Assembly: GCA_963930655.1 (NCBI GenBank)
Contig: OZ005609.1
Location: forward strand, 10,646,501 to 10,710,500
DNA from: Myrica gale
Lineage: Eukaryota; Streptophyta; Magnoliopsida; Fagales; Myricaceae
Length of the DNA stretch: 64,000 nt
Direction of reading: 5' to 3'
Positions 1 through 12,900 of this stretch are shown here, one piece after another (positions within the stretch are counted from its first letter, which is position 1; every line of letters begins with the position of its first letter). A model generated the notes under the pieces. That model was not told the DNA's origin. It ran no database searches and saw only the letters and a program-made list of their open reading frames with translations. A program made the position numbers and the translations under genes.

Positions 1-42
1 GTGGGGAGCGGTTTACGGCACCGGTACCGGTGCACAGCCCTA
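1..42. mobile_element. Right terminus of a hAT-type MITE, cut by the window edge
   Basis: The first 42 bases are rich in CCGGTACCGG-like palindromes and end in CACAGCCCTA. The 16860-17404 MITE ends the same way (GTGCAGCCCTA, with CCGG repeats just inside). The element sits in an intron of the BEACH gene. Its other end and one copy of the target duplication are outside the window, so the call rests on terminus similarity alone. Confidence 0.4.
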
Positions 43-936
43 TCTGGTCATGTTTCATCCTAAATCATAGATTCTTTCTATGTCATTCCTTAATCATACC
101 TAGTTCAAATTCTGGAATATTAGTTTACTTTCTATAGGTTGGGGGCTTCAACATTAATCAACACACGGGGCAACAGCCACTTTGCTGTTCTCTAGTGACA
201 TTATTTTCTTAGGAAAAAGGGCAGGGTGACAGACCAAAAAAGTAAGGAACAAGAGAGTAAAGGCAAATCCTTCACATTGTATTTGATAACGTTCTCATTA
301 ATGTTCCTAACAGATAATTGTGGCACTAAGATACCATGTTTCTGTTTTTCTTCATGAGCTATAACACAAGATTTGGTAAAGAAGATGTATACCTGCCTCC
401 CTACCCAATTTATTTTGGACCAACTGATGATTCCACCACCCCCCTTAAAAGAGATGTGGAGAATAAGATAAGGATCAAACCCACTACCATAGTACATCTT
501 TCTATGACTACAACCTATTATCATCTCAGTCCCCATAGTCTCAATAAAATTGCATGACAGTGCAGCTTTATGTTTATTTAAGTCCTTTTTGTAAAATCCC
601 TCAAATGCTTCTACACCACAGAATTATCTCAATTACGATCATGGTTCTTATATTAGCAGAGCACGATACAGATCAATAAATTTTAGATAGGATATAAACG
701 TTTGGCAAAGGTAATGAATTATAACACAAATGGCAATACCTCCTCTTGTAAGAACAAGCTAAAGGTAAGCTTGTGGCCTCTAGACCCATCAGATGCCTTC
801 ATAATTTACCGATAAAAAGTAGTAATCGCTTCGCTTGAAGATTTTTGGCAAATAAGTAAAAACAAGAAGCTATAATGTAACAAAAAAAATCATGCAAGGA
901 AATAAAAAAGGAGCCAGTAGGAGGTAGATTTCGTAC
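1..936 (-). other. Intron of the SPI-type gene (3' part outside window)
   Basis: After the donor at 936-935 no BEACH-like coding sequence appears on the minus strand down to base 1, so at least 936 bases belong to one intron. Apart from the MITE terminus at 1-42 it is ordinary AT-rich sequence. Short open frames here match nothing recognisable. Confidence 0.6.
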
Positions 937-3900
937 ATGCTGTTTCGAGGAAGATTCATGGCAACTAGATTTTTGAACACTTCTTCTCTCTCTTTCTTGT
1001 GGAATACCAGCAGATCGTTACATCCATCCATGCTAAATATCTCAACAGCAACAGGACGCAGCTGATAATCACGCTTCAAAAGCTCATGAACACTGTTAAG
1101 CTTCCACATCCGCCAAAGGTGAGGTAGATTACCACCAGTATGTACTTTCTCCTTTCCCCATGCACCGCCATTATAGGCCCATGCCCTTCCCCCAACCCCT
1201 GATTTTACACTTGCACCACAAGATAAAGTTGATTTAGACTGGAAATCCATGCAGCTGGTAACATCCTTCTTTACACCCAAAGCTTGATCAATAACAGATA
1301 GTTCATCTTCACATTTCTTCTCAGAAATGCATCCGGAGTCATCAATATAAAAATTCACAATTACATACAAACAGAGTTCCCCTATTAGAAATATACCATC
1401 ATGCTTGTCAAGACCTACAACCCGCTCACAGTTATATCTGAATAGTATCCTTTCAAAAGGTTCCAGATAAGGTCTGATTAAGTATTCTCCATTATCATTG
1501 AGCTCCTTATCTGTTTTATCCACTGTGATTCTGATATCATCTATTTTCGGAGAAGATTGCCTTGCAGATCCTAGTTCAGATCTTTCATTTATGCTCTCAG
1601 CTATTGGGACAGAAACTGAACTCAACTTGAGACCAGACTCAACCGCAGAATGAAGGCTTGCTTCATTTATACTACTAGCTCTTTCATCGTTCCATCCATT
1701 CCTAACAGAACCTTCGTCTTTTACACGACCCAATTCTTTGCTGAATGATTGACCATACAGCTCACCACCAACACCATTCTGTTTGACACTATCTGTGAGT
1801 AGAGAAAAAGATAGTTCAGAATCAGTATCAGACGCATCAGGCTCATTCTCACTTTTGGCTTTGGACAGCTGTGATTTTCCTACTTCAAATTGTCCATCAA
1901 GAACATTTCGGATGGTATCAATTTTCAATTTGCAGCGCTCAAGCTTTTTGCGCATTCTATATGGACCTTCAATAGGACAAAGCTGCCATTCAGGCTCTTC
2001 AGTCATGGAGGATATACACATCGGGAATATTCCACGCTCATGTACAAGTTGTTCGAGAAGGGTTTGCCACTCGCTCTCAGCATGAAGAATCCACCCATAT
2101 TTATCTTGACGGACAACTCTCAGCTCTGTAGACATTGCATCACGAACCAATTCTAGTGCATATCTCCGTTCGTTTACCTGTTCCCAGTGTTTTAGGTCTA
2201 ATTTTGAAATTTCTCGTGATCTTCTTCCCATCTCCCTCTTGCGACGACCTTCCATTCCTTTTATTCTCACCCCAGGAAATTTAGCCGATCCAGCAATATA
2301 CTGAACCCACATAATTGCTGCACACTGCTCCAGTACTTTATTCACCATCAGTTCACTTCTCTGAAACCACTCAAAAAAAACAGGTAAATTTCCAGTCAAC
2401 AATTTGTCAAGCCCATCATGTAGTACATCCAGGTGCTGTCCCTGGTTTGGTTTAGAGACAAGCAGGTCTTCTAGCGCAGCCCTACGATGTACCAGGAGAT
2501 ACTTGACAACATCAACGGCCAAATTCTGTACATTCCGCCTTTGATCATGGAGAAGAGATATTAAATTCACACAAAGACAGCAATTGAGATCAGTGTCAAT
2601 ATTACTAGGACAGAATATAATCTGTCTGTGAGCTACTAGTAACTGTAAGACCGTGCAGATATCAGTTCCAGAATCATCTTGGGAAAAGTTTGAGGATAGT
2701 CTCTTTTTAGGTTCAATTAGCAAACCTAAGCATGAAAGAAGATCATCCTCCCCAATAGTGATCAAGAATGATGGAAGGAAACAATACAATATCATACGAT
2801 TTGAATTTTTCAGAAGTGAATGAATATAAGCATCAAGTTGTCTGCTTCCTCTTGCAATCGATAAAAGACCCTTTCCAGTTGGAGCTACTTCTTCAATCCG
2901 TCCATCTTTGTTTGACAATTGCAACATAGACAACAAGAACTCCAGTGTTTTCAGTACACCAGCAGGGCGAGGAAAAGCACCCATATATACACGATCCACT
3001 ATCATCCAGCATAATGCATCTAAGTTTGAGGACCAGCGACTCTTGTCCAGCTTTTTCTGATTTTCCTCATCATCACGCAAGAGACGCCTTTCAAGAAAGT
3101 TCATTAGTCTACTAAGGCACAAACCCTGGAAAACTAACACCGATTCCACATCAACATATGGAGGAACACTTTCCAAGATGCTTTCTATAACCTGTGATGC
3201 TTTTATTTGCTCTGTCAAAATATCAGAAAGAACTTCTGCCATGAAGTCTAACACAGCAGTTGCTCCAGCAGAACAAGGACCACCACCATAGCCAAAATCA
3301 TCAATTTCAAGAAGAAGGTTTGGACTGACTGAAAAGAAGGTACTTGCAGCAGCTGGCCCTTGAGAACTAGACTTGAAGTCTGAAGATGGATCCACTTCAC
3401 TAGCAGACACGGAGGACTCCATCGAAGGAGTGGCAACTAAGGCAGCTCTGGATTCACTATGGCTTGCACTTCCCAGCCAAGATGTCAATGCAACAACTGG
3501 AGATGATGAAGGCGTAAGTGGAAGTCTAAAATTAGATTTCTCCGATAAAATGGGAGAATCAAACAAAGTAAGGGATGCAGAACTATGAGAATCCGGGGGT
3601 AGGATGGGATCAAGAGTGCCTTTAACATCACGGAAGCTAAATCCATTTCTGCTTGAGGTGGCAGAAACCCGGTCAACATTATCACCATCTAAGCTCTGAA
3701 CAGCTTGGACATCTTGGAATGATTTGATCAAATCCAGCTGGGTCATAGAAGCATCAACCTCGGCTTTATTACTGGCATTATAGTTGGGCAGCACAGCCAT
3801 ATCTTCGGAACTTGTACTTACCTGGCCTTGAGGAAAGCTTCCAATGCTAATAGAAGTTTTGACAGACTGCTCCTGCTCATGAGGCATGCTAGAGAATGTA

Positions 3901-6900
3901 TTCTGTGAGCTACTAGTATCATCACAATCATTCAAGGTTTGTTCTTCTGCATTCACAGAGAGTTCTTTTGCCATCTTCACTGCATATGCAGACCTATAAG
4001 ACACAAAACACTAAGTTAAAAAGAAAAGAGGGAAACATAGTTACTTCTGTCAGTAAACAAAGATAAACAATCAAGTGGAACACTGGAAAATAAATCAACA
4101 AGTTCACATGAAGTCTAAAAAATTTAGCTGAAAGTTATTCGGGGAAAAAAAAAACTGCCTAACCTAGCACATGAAAAATAAAGGTCAATGCAACTTTCTA
4201 GAAATTCTGCCCGTCTGCAAACAGCACAGAAAGGAGGGCACATTTTTGCCAGATCAACCATAAATCTCAGGACTGAAGTTGCTGCTGCAGGGGCTGCTGC
4301 TTCCCCACCCATTAAGCGGGCTGCATACGTCTTATGCATCAATGCTTCACCCTGCAGCTCTCCAGCCATGTCGGCATTTTCCTCCACAAGCTCTGCCACA
4401 AGACCAGCACCAACCTGGGAAAGATTACCAGTTTGGTGGGCAAGCATTGACTGCATGCTCAATCTATCAAATGTAGATTTTGCCATGGCAATAACAGATT
4501 CCAACAATTCCACATATTTTAGTTCCATGTAACATCCATCACTTGGCATAAGGGCATGAAAGTCTAGCATGCGGACTTCTGGTAATCTGGGATAAACTGG
4601 CTTCCCAAATATCAGACAGAACAAAATGTAGTATATATCTGGGGAGTCATAAAAACTTGGGAGCACCCTCGCCAAACCTTGATAACCACCACTTGTACGA
4701 AATTTCAGACAAAAGGTAGGAGAAGAAGTAAGACAGACACCAAGAAGAGTCATGATCCATCTCATGCTAGTAGGGTGAACCGCTTCATCAAGAAAATATG
4801 TAATTAGTTTGGATGAAACAATCTTGTGCCACTGCTCAAGCAACTCTTCTGATTTAATGGTTACTTGTAGATCAATAAGCATCTCCAGCAGCATATTTCT
4901 CACAATCACATGCTTCCCCATTGACTCTCGCATGACTGGACGGCGTGGGGTCAGTTCAGGTGGATCAAATGTCATAATCACAAACCTAACCACATGCTCC
5001 AGTTCAGAAGCCAGAAACCCGTCTTCTAAGATGACCCCAAGCAATACAACCAACTTTTCCAAAACAGGAACTTCGACATCACCCCGTTGCAGAGTCACAA
5101 GTAAATGTTGAACAAGGTTAATTCGACGCAGAACCGTCAGATTGTGATTCCTGTACCAGTGCATAGACACTAGATGCTCAAGAAATCCCAGAAGGGAAAT
5201 TTGAATTGAAACTGAGGCTGTTACCCACAATGTCCAATCCAACAAGACATGCTCAACCATATCTGCATTTGATAAAACAATGCAATTTGAAGTTTCAGCA
5301 GGCATATCAGCGTTTTCTAACTCTGAGATATGACTGAATGAATCCTTTTGTGCAGAAAAATCATCCATATCTCCATGAGACCCAACTGAAGAAACTTCAT
5401 CACGGAACTTTGACAAAGTAAGATCCTCAAAACTATCCGGAACTGTTGCAGCAGTTAACAAAGCTGCTTGACGATTCTCCAACTTCTTTGGTTCAGAAAA
5501 TGATGCTTCGCATGCAGCAATTTGGAAAAAGATCTCGAGAGATTGCATGTCAAATAATGTCATTCTGCGACGTAGAAAGAGTGCAAGCAAATGGTATCCC
5601 TTGTATGTTTGCATGTCTCTCACATTTTGGGGATTCTGACGAAGTGCACAAGCAAGAAATGTAAGGGCCATGTGCAGCATATCCCTCGTTTCAGCAGCTT
5701 CAATAAGGGTCAAGATAACCATCATCCCACCAACCGGGCGGATAGTATCACCAATCACACATTGTCTACAGACGTAGGCATCGCCATGCAGACGCCCAAA
5801 CCGTGGTATACCTACATAATCAAAAGTAAGAATGAATGAGTCAAAAAAAGAAAAAATAAAAAGGAAACAAAAATATAATATAGGCATCAGACTCCACTTT
5901 CATTCCATAAACTTGATGAGTAAATTGGCAGTCACATACCCCCAATAGGAGAAGCAGCTGCAGACATGGGATCAACCAGATTCAACATTGACATAGTCCC
6001 AGCTGTTCGAATAGATTCTGTACATGTCCCATCAAATGCAAATATCAATTTCTTTCCAGAGAGCTGCAAAGAAAGGTTTCCTATCCTCTCCAAATCCCAA
6101 ACAATTCCACTGCCATCTGCTTTGAAGTCTCCTTGCTTGCCAGAACCGTCAAGCCTCTGTATATTTGAAGCCAAGGTCAAGTCAGCCTCTAACGAATCTA
6201 AGATGGCCATACTGCCGCCACCACAAGCCTGGTTAGGGACAAATTGCAGAAGATCTGTATCTTGGAAGAGCCCTCTGTATCCTCTACCAAGAATGTACAT
6301 GAAACAAATACAACCTGGTGTAAGCACCTCCTCAAAAAGATAGCACGAGCGAAGCTTCCAGGTCAGGTCACAAACTCTTGCACGACTAACTGGAGTCCCA
6401 ATGGTTACCTGCAAAGGTTTTCCAACTGGAGATGGAGAGTACCCAAGTTTCCCTGTGTGTCTTAGTTTTCCGTTAAGATAGACATATGCAACACTAGCTT
6501 GGAATAGCCCAGCAAGAGCATTTGGTTTGTTATGAACAACAGCAAGATGATGCCACCTGCCTTCTTCAAGTTCTAACCCAGAAAATGATAAGGAGCAAGA
6601 ATTGCTGGTCGCAAGGGTCAGAACACCATCTTCCTGAAGGTAAAGTTCAGCGTAGAATGTGCTTTCGTTATTAGTTGCACCAACAGAAAATAGACGGAGA
6701 ATATGCCGCTCAAGTTGCTGTGAAGTAGAGCCGGTTCTCTTCTTAGAAGGACCAGCTCTGGAAGATTCCGTTTCCTTGAATTGAGATTTCAAGAAATTTC
6801 GGAACTGAAACCAGCAAACAAAGGAATATCCAGCAGCTGGAGGCCATGATCTTTCTCCTAGAGAAACCTGAACAGAAGCATGGCCCATCTTGCTCATATC

Positions 6901-9900
6901 CATCTCCACAAAAGGTGCCAAAGAAACATTTTCTGAGGTCATATCTTCTATGAGAATCAACTTCTCCATCATCTCCGCAAGTCCACAACCAGAATTCTTC
7001 AGCCTCATTTGTAAAACGTATCTAAGAAGCATCCGGAGCTCTGACACAGATAATCTATCAACAAAAGGCAAAAACCTTGTTAGTTAAAAACAAGGGAAGT
7101 AACACAAATAGGGATCAACAGACGCAATAATTTCCTGACATGACCACAATTCTTACCTGTATGCCCCAAGAACTTCTACAATCTTCAACACATAAGAGAG
7201 CAATGGAGATGAACCCAGAAGAAAGGGGTGAATTGTCTCCAATAAAAGTTCAAGACAGCCTACATGCATCAGAAAAAGACAATTTTAAGAACACAAATCA
7301 CTATTTGAGCAAACAGAATAAAAAAGGCACAAGTTATCTATTTCGCACCTACAGAGGTAAGAGTTTCCTGATTGAAGGAGCCAGCATGAGCAAGCTTTTC
7401 AATGAGGCTTAGCACATCTAGCTGCACCTTGGGAGTAAATTGCAACAACGACCGGATAAGAACTCTAACAGCACCAGCATTATAGACCCGTTCTTTCCCA
7501 TGATGAAATGACCCTGATGGAGACACCAAAAGAAAACCAGATGACTCGTTTTCAACGATATCAGAAGATGCCGTGCTCTCTGATGGCAAGAATGGTGGAA
7601 GCACAATTTCAAGAGCAAGTTCCAGCAACAACTGTATGACTTGCTTTTCACACTCCACGCAGAGTAAGCCAGAATCAGATAGAAGATCAAAGAAAGTCTG
7701 AGATGATATAATTGCATGCAACTTTGTTCTATTAATAGCATTGTCACACACTCCGGCTGTCACAACGCGCAATAAGTACGTAAACACCTTCACATAAACC
7801 TCTAAAGCAGATTGATCTATGTCATCTCCATCATTTTGGAAACTGTGGAGTGTGGTAAGCAGCAGAGAAAACCCAGTGGCTTCACCAAAGACCCTCTGAG
7901 CAGAATCATTTACTCCCAGAATGCGCCACAAGGCTCCCATTGTGTCGCATTTTGCATCATTATGAAGCCTGTATTGAGATCCTGAACCACTGGTGACCAT
8001 TCCACTTTTAAGAATTTCAACAATTGCTCCTAATTCTTCAGGATGAGCCTGCTAAAAATGAGAACTTAGTAACACTCAAATGAGACTGACTACACAATAG
8101 CAGCAAGCTTAGACAACTTACAATTTACACAGAGCGTGAGAGATAGTCAACATTCAGTGTTACAATATTTGCATATGCCTCTAGAGGCCACTACTTTCAT
8201 CGAAGAAAAGTATGGATCAGAAAAGAATTTAATGGCCACATGACGAACTCGTAATAAATCTATCCAATCTTGTACATGTCGAACAGTGTAAAATCAAGAA
8301 GGTCACACACCTGTGTTATATCTTCAATGATCAAACATGACAGTATCCTCAGAACTCCTAGGCGATGTATATTGGACACCAGAAAAGGAAGAATAGTTGT
8401 TACACCATTAGCAGAACGAAATGATACTTGATTGGCTTCAGCTTTCTTTAATAAAGAGACCATACAGTCCCATGCAACAGAAATTGTACCCTCAACATCA
8501 AAAATGGGAAACTTCCCAGAACCAGATTCCATAAGCTTGGGGGAAGTAATAATGACATCCTTACTGTCCAGATGATTCTTGAAACTGCTTGAGCTGGACT
8601 TTCTCTCCAAGTGATTAAGGTTACCACTATGTTGATCTGAACCCAAAAGATACTTGTGCTGCTTCAAATCATCCAACAGAACTTCCAGCACACCAACTTC
8701 CCGCAGGACTTTTTTGTACTGTTGGTCAAAGGATAAGAGCTTTACAAAAAAGGCAAGTATGGTGTGCTTTAATTCTGAAGTTATTGGTTGCTGCAATAAG
8801 CAGCAAAGTGAAAGCAATTCTTGCTCAGGGACGCAATTAACAACAGTCACAGCATATTCAAGAATTTTCAAAATCGTCTCTTGAAAAGATGGAGGAAAAC
8901 CAGCCATATTTAGGATAAAAAGTGGAACAGTACGTAACTGCTGACACAGTTTGTAGTTTTCAAGATGACTTGAGAATATTTTGAACATTCTATTTAACAC
9001 TTCCGACTGCAATTCCCTGCTGTCTGCTTTGAGGAAAATGTCTTGCAACATCTGCACAGCTTCAAGGTCTTTAACTTTATTAGTGCCCTTGTCCCAAACT
9101 TCATCAGCAATACGATCAGAAGATAATGTACGACTTCTGTTGTGGCCACCAGTCTTGCTATGAGAAGACTTGGAACCTTTGCTGCCAGAAGATCCTGTAC
9201 ATTCCTTTGGGCCAGTTTGAGCTAAATTAACAAGAATATCAAGCAACCTACAAAGCATCAGGGACAAACGTTGGGATGAGGGTTCCTCCTGTCGTGTGTA
9301 ATCCCGTCTTTCTACTTCATCCAATGCAGGGGAACTATCTGAATCATGGTCAGAAGACTGGGAATAACTAGACTGAAAGCCCCGACTTTCAGGCATTTTG
9401 GAAAGAGTTAAGGCAAACTGAACCAGGAACTGGTAACCGTGTGCGTTATGTATATCCTCCCTCAGCCTGACACCACCAGCCTCTACAAATCAAAATTTCA
9501 TCAAATCAGCAACAGCACAGGACAGCAGACAAAGTTATAGGTGTATTTTTTTTTCTTTGGGTAAGTATAAGTGTAAAATTATATACACCAATACAACCAC
9601 AAAAGAATGTAAAAATTTGTAAGACCCTAATGTTAAGTTATAGGTGTATTTCTTTTTCGTTTGGGTAAGTATGGGTGTAAAATTATATACACCAAAACCA
9701 CCACAAAAGAATGTTACAAATTTGTAAGACCCTAATTTTCCTGATGTATCATCAAGTATCCTTATCAAATGTTCTTAAACAAGCCATGAGGGAAACACAA
9801 TGTGACAATACCAGGTTTATATGATAATTCCACACACTCAAGTAACAAGTCCACGATGCCCATAGTATAGGCAGAATCACCACTGTCAGGATTGAAATCT

Positions 9901-12900
9901 TTAACAGCCATTAAAAGAACTTTTATCTGCACAGGGGAACAACATATGAACAGGTGATGTATTTCATAAAGAAGAAGAAGAAGAAGAAGAAGAAGAAGAA
10001 GAAGAAGAAGCCAATCAAACCACACTAAAGATCAACAAGAGTAAACAAAAATCCTGGTTGACAGAACCTCGGAGAATTTTCAACGGGAACAAATCATGAT
10101 TCCATTGCAAGGCCAGACTTGATTTCCAAGAACTTCCTCTCAACATAATGGGACTAAAGTCGAAGATGTATACTCATTGCTTCATCCTCAACAAAAAAGT
10201 TATGAGCTTTAAAAGAATCTGCTGCAGCATATTCGGATGAATTTCAGTCGTGATGTGAATACTGCAGCCCCCCAAGCCTTGGGGGTCAGTGGGTGTTATA
10301 TATGTGACTCGACATTACTCAAGATACCAATGTAAAACACACTATTTCAATACAAATGAGAAAGTCAAGAGACAAGTTCAGTAGGGCCTACAGAGACTCA
10401 TCAATCCTACGAATGCATCACAGATATTAGCAGTAATCGCATACCAGATGATGCTTGCGAATGCATTTGGCCGTGCTTCCATTGTCATTGACCAAAAGAA
10501 GACCAAGTATCTGTTACAATAAGCAAAAAGTAACAATGGCATGATTCAATTAACAGGTCATTAAGCTTATTTGAAAATTTCGGTGCTGGTAATCTTTTTA
10601 TGTTACTTGATGACTGAAAATATAGCAGGACACATACTGTTCATTTACCTGCATGGCATGTCTATGAAGCTGTATGCTGTGCAGAGGAACAAGACCCTCC
10701 TTGTATCGAGCAAAGACTATCAAAGACCCATTGGCAACCATCTGAAAGAGCAGCTGAAGTGAATCGTCTTCAATCAAACTCTGTGCTGCTGGAGGGTGGC
10801 TTGCCAATGCTTTCATAATATGTACAACACTTCCCTCAACCTGCAAAGGGTTAGTAACTGTGAACCAGATTTTGCAATCAAAAGTTTCTTCTGTCTAGGT
10901 AACATTCCCAATTTAAATATAAAAGCAAACAACTTACATGGTTGCTATCAGTTGCAATGTCCTATTTTTTCAGCAGTTAGTACACTTCATGGCTAATAGG
11001 TTTGGACTAAGACCAGGCACAAAGGACCAAGAATGACAGGCGAGCAGGTTTTAGTCACAAGTACGAAAAGGTTAACAAAACTCCAACTCAAAGAGAAATC
11101 AATCCATTTGGATAATGAATTTCAAAATAACTAGAACTTTGTTAATCTAAGCAAGGAGTCAATAACTTCAGCAGGGATCAATTTTTTGTAAAAAAGATAT
11201 GATGTAAGGCCTTTACAAGAAGTAAACTTCCAAAAAGGATCCAGGCTCTGCAAGTGCCCTTAGTCACAAATCAACTCCAGTGCTCAGGTGGCATTTGTTT
11301 TGACTTAAAAGAAGGAACATTGGCAAAGGTTCTTAGTCGAGAATATTTTCAGTAACGAATATTTGAAAATATTTCTAGAAAATATTTCCATTGTTGGAGC
11401 GACCCACAAAACTAAAGCTTAAAAAATTTTCGTGTATTTCTCCGGCCTGAAAACCATTTACATATTTCAACTAGCACACAAAAAGAGAAGGAACCCAAAA
11501 AATGGTTCTAGGTTTGGTGCTTCTGAAGGGAAAACAGGAAGTAGTCATGAAAGGGTTCATGGTTTCGCAGGCAAGATCTGGGTGAAGTTTTTAGGTCCAT
11601 TAGGTTCGTTTCAAAGACATTATTTTAACACTAAGATCAAAGATCAGAATTATAAATTTAATAGGTATCATTTTAACATAAAATATGCCAACAATCAACT
11701 AGAATCGCAATATTTATATTTATTCAATATTTTCCTACTGTATGAACCATACAAACCATCACTGGAGATCTCACAAGAGCAAAAACATAGATGAAAAGTT
11801 CACACATATCTTCATGAGCAGCTCTTTTGCAAGCTTCACATATTTCACGTGATTCAAGGGAAGATGGCTAGTGATATTCAAGCACCAAGAATATGCACTG
11901 TGTGTGCAGTGTGTGTTTGACCTATATTACCTTCGCTCTAAGCAGAAAAATGTTGAACTATATTTGATTGAGTACACGCATGTGTCTGTGTTGAGAAAGA
12001 AAGATACCTCAAGCCGGCAGACTTGCCCAACATCACCATTGCAATCTTTTCCTGCTAGCAATTGTCCGTCGTGATCAGTAGCATTTATCTTTTGACTACT
12101 CGCATAAGGATCCAGAAGGGCATTGAGAATATGAATGAGACAGCATAATATGCCCGAATCAAGGAGAGATTGCTTATCAACAGGCTGCAATTATGAAATT
12201 GTGCAAAAAGCTTAACAAATGAAACAAGAAATAGATGATTAGAATGCCTAGTCACATGTACATAGCTGCATTTAACAAACTATAATTTTTAAGCCACCTC
12301 ATGTACTGTAGGAGGTAACATTTATCATCTCAGCACAGTAATGACATGTACTCAAAACAAATTCCATTATTTTCAGCTAATCATTGCATATTGTTCAGGT
12401 TGAAGACTACAAGAAAATCAGGACAGACAACAATGTCTAACAAGACAGCACACAAAATATGTTTCAAACTAGAGACACAAGACACAAAGCAATTATGAAA
12501 TAAAAACTCTAGAACAATGACTCTTTTAATCTACCAAAGAGTAAAGAAACATACCCCAGATACAAGGATCTCAATTGCAGTTAACAAATTAGAACCGTGA
12601 CTGATTCCATCCTGCACAGAAGTATGCATAACATGAGTACAAGCAACCAATCAGTGGTTCAAATAATCAACATTCAGAGATAGATGTATGACAGGCAAAC
12701 CTTTGTGACTTGGGTAAAAAACCTTAACACTTCAGCTGCATCCAAAGACCTTGTTTTGCTACTGATTTTTAACTTCTCAATATCGGTTACAAATGCTCTT
12801 CCCACGACAAAAGAGAAAATGTGTGTTTCAACTAAGCTGTGATCAACCACACTTTCAGAATCAGTCACAATGTCCAAATCAAACAGATCAAAAATTATTA

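Noticed and set aside
201-557. Overlapping open frames on both strands in the SPI intron
   Set aside because: Low-complexity, no family resemblance, and placed within an intron of a well-supported gene.
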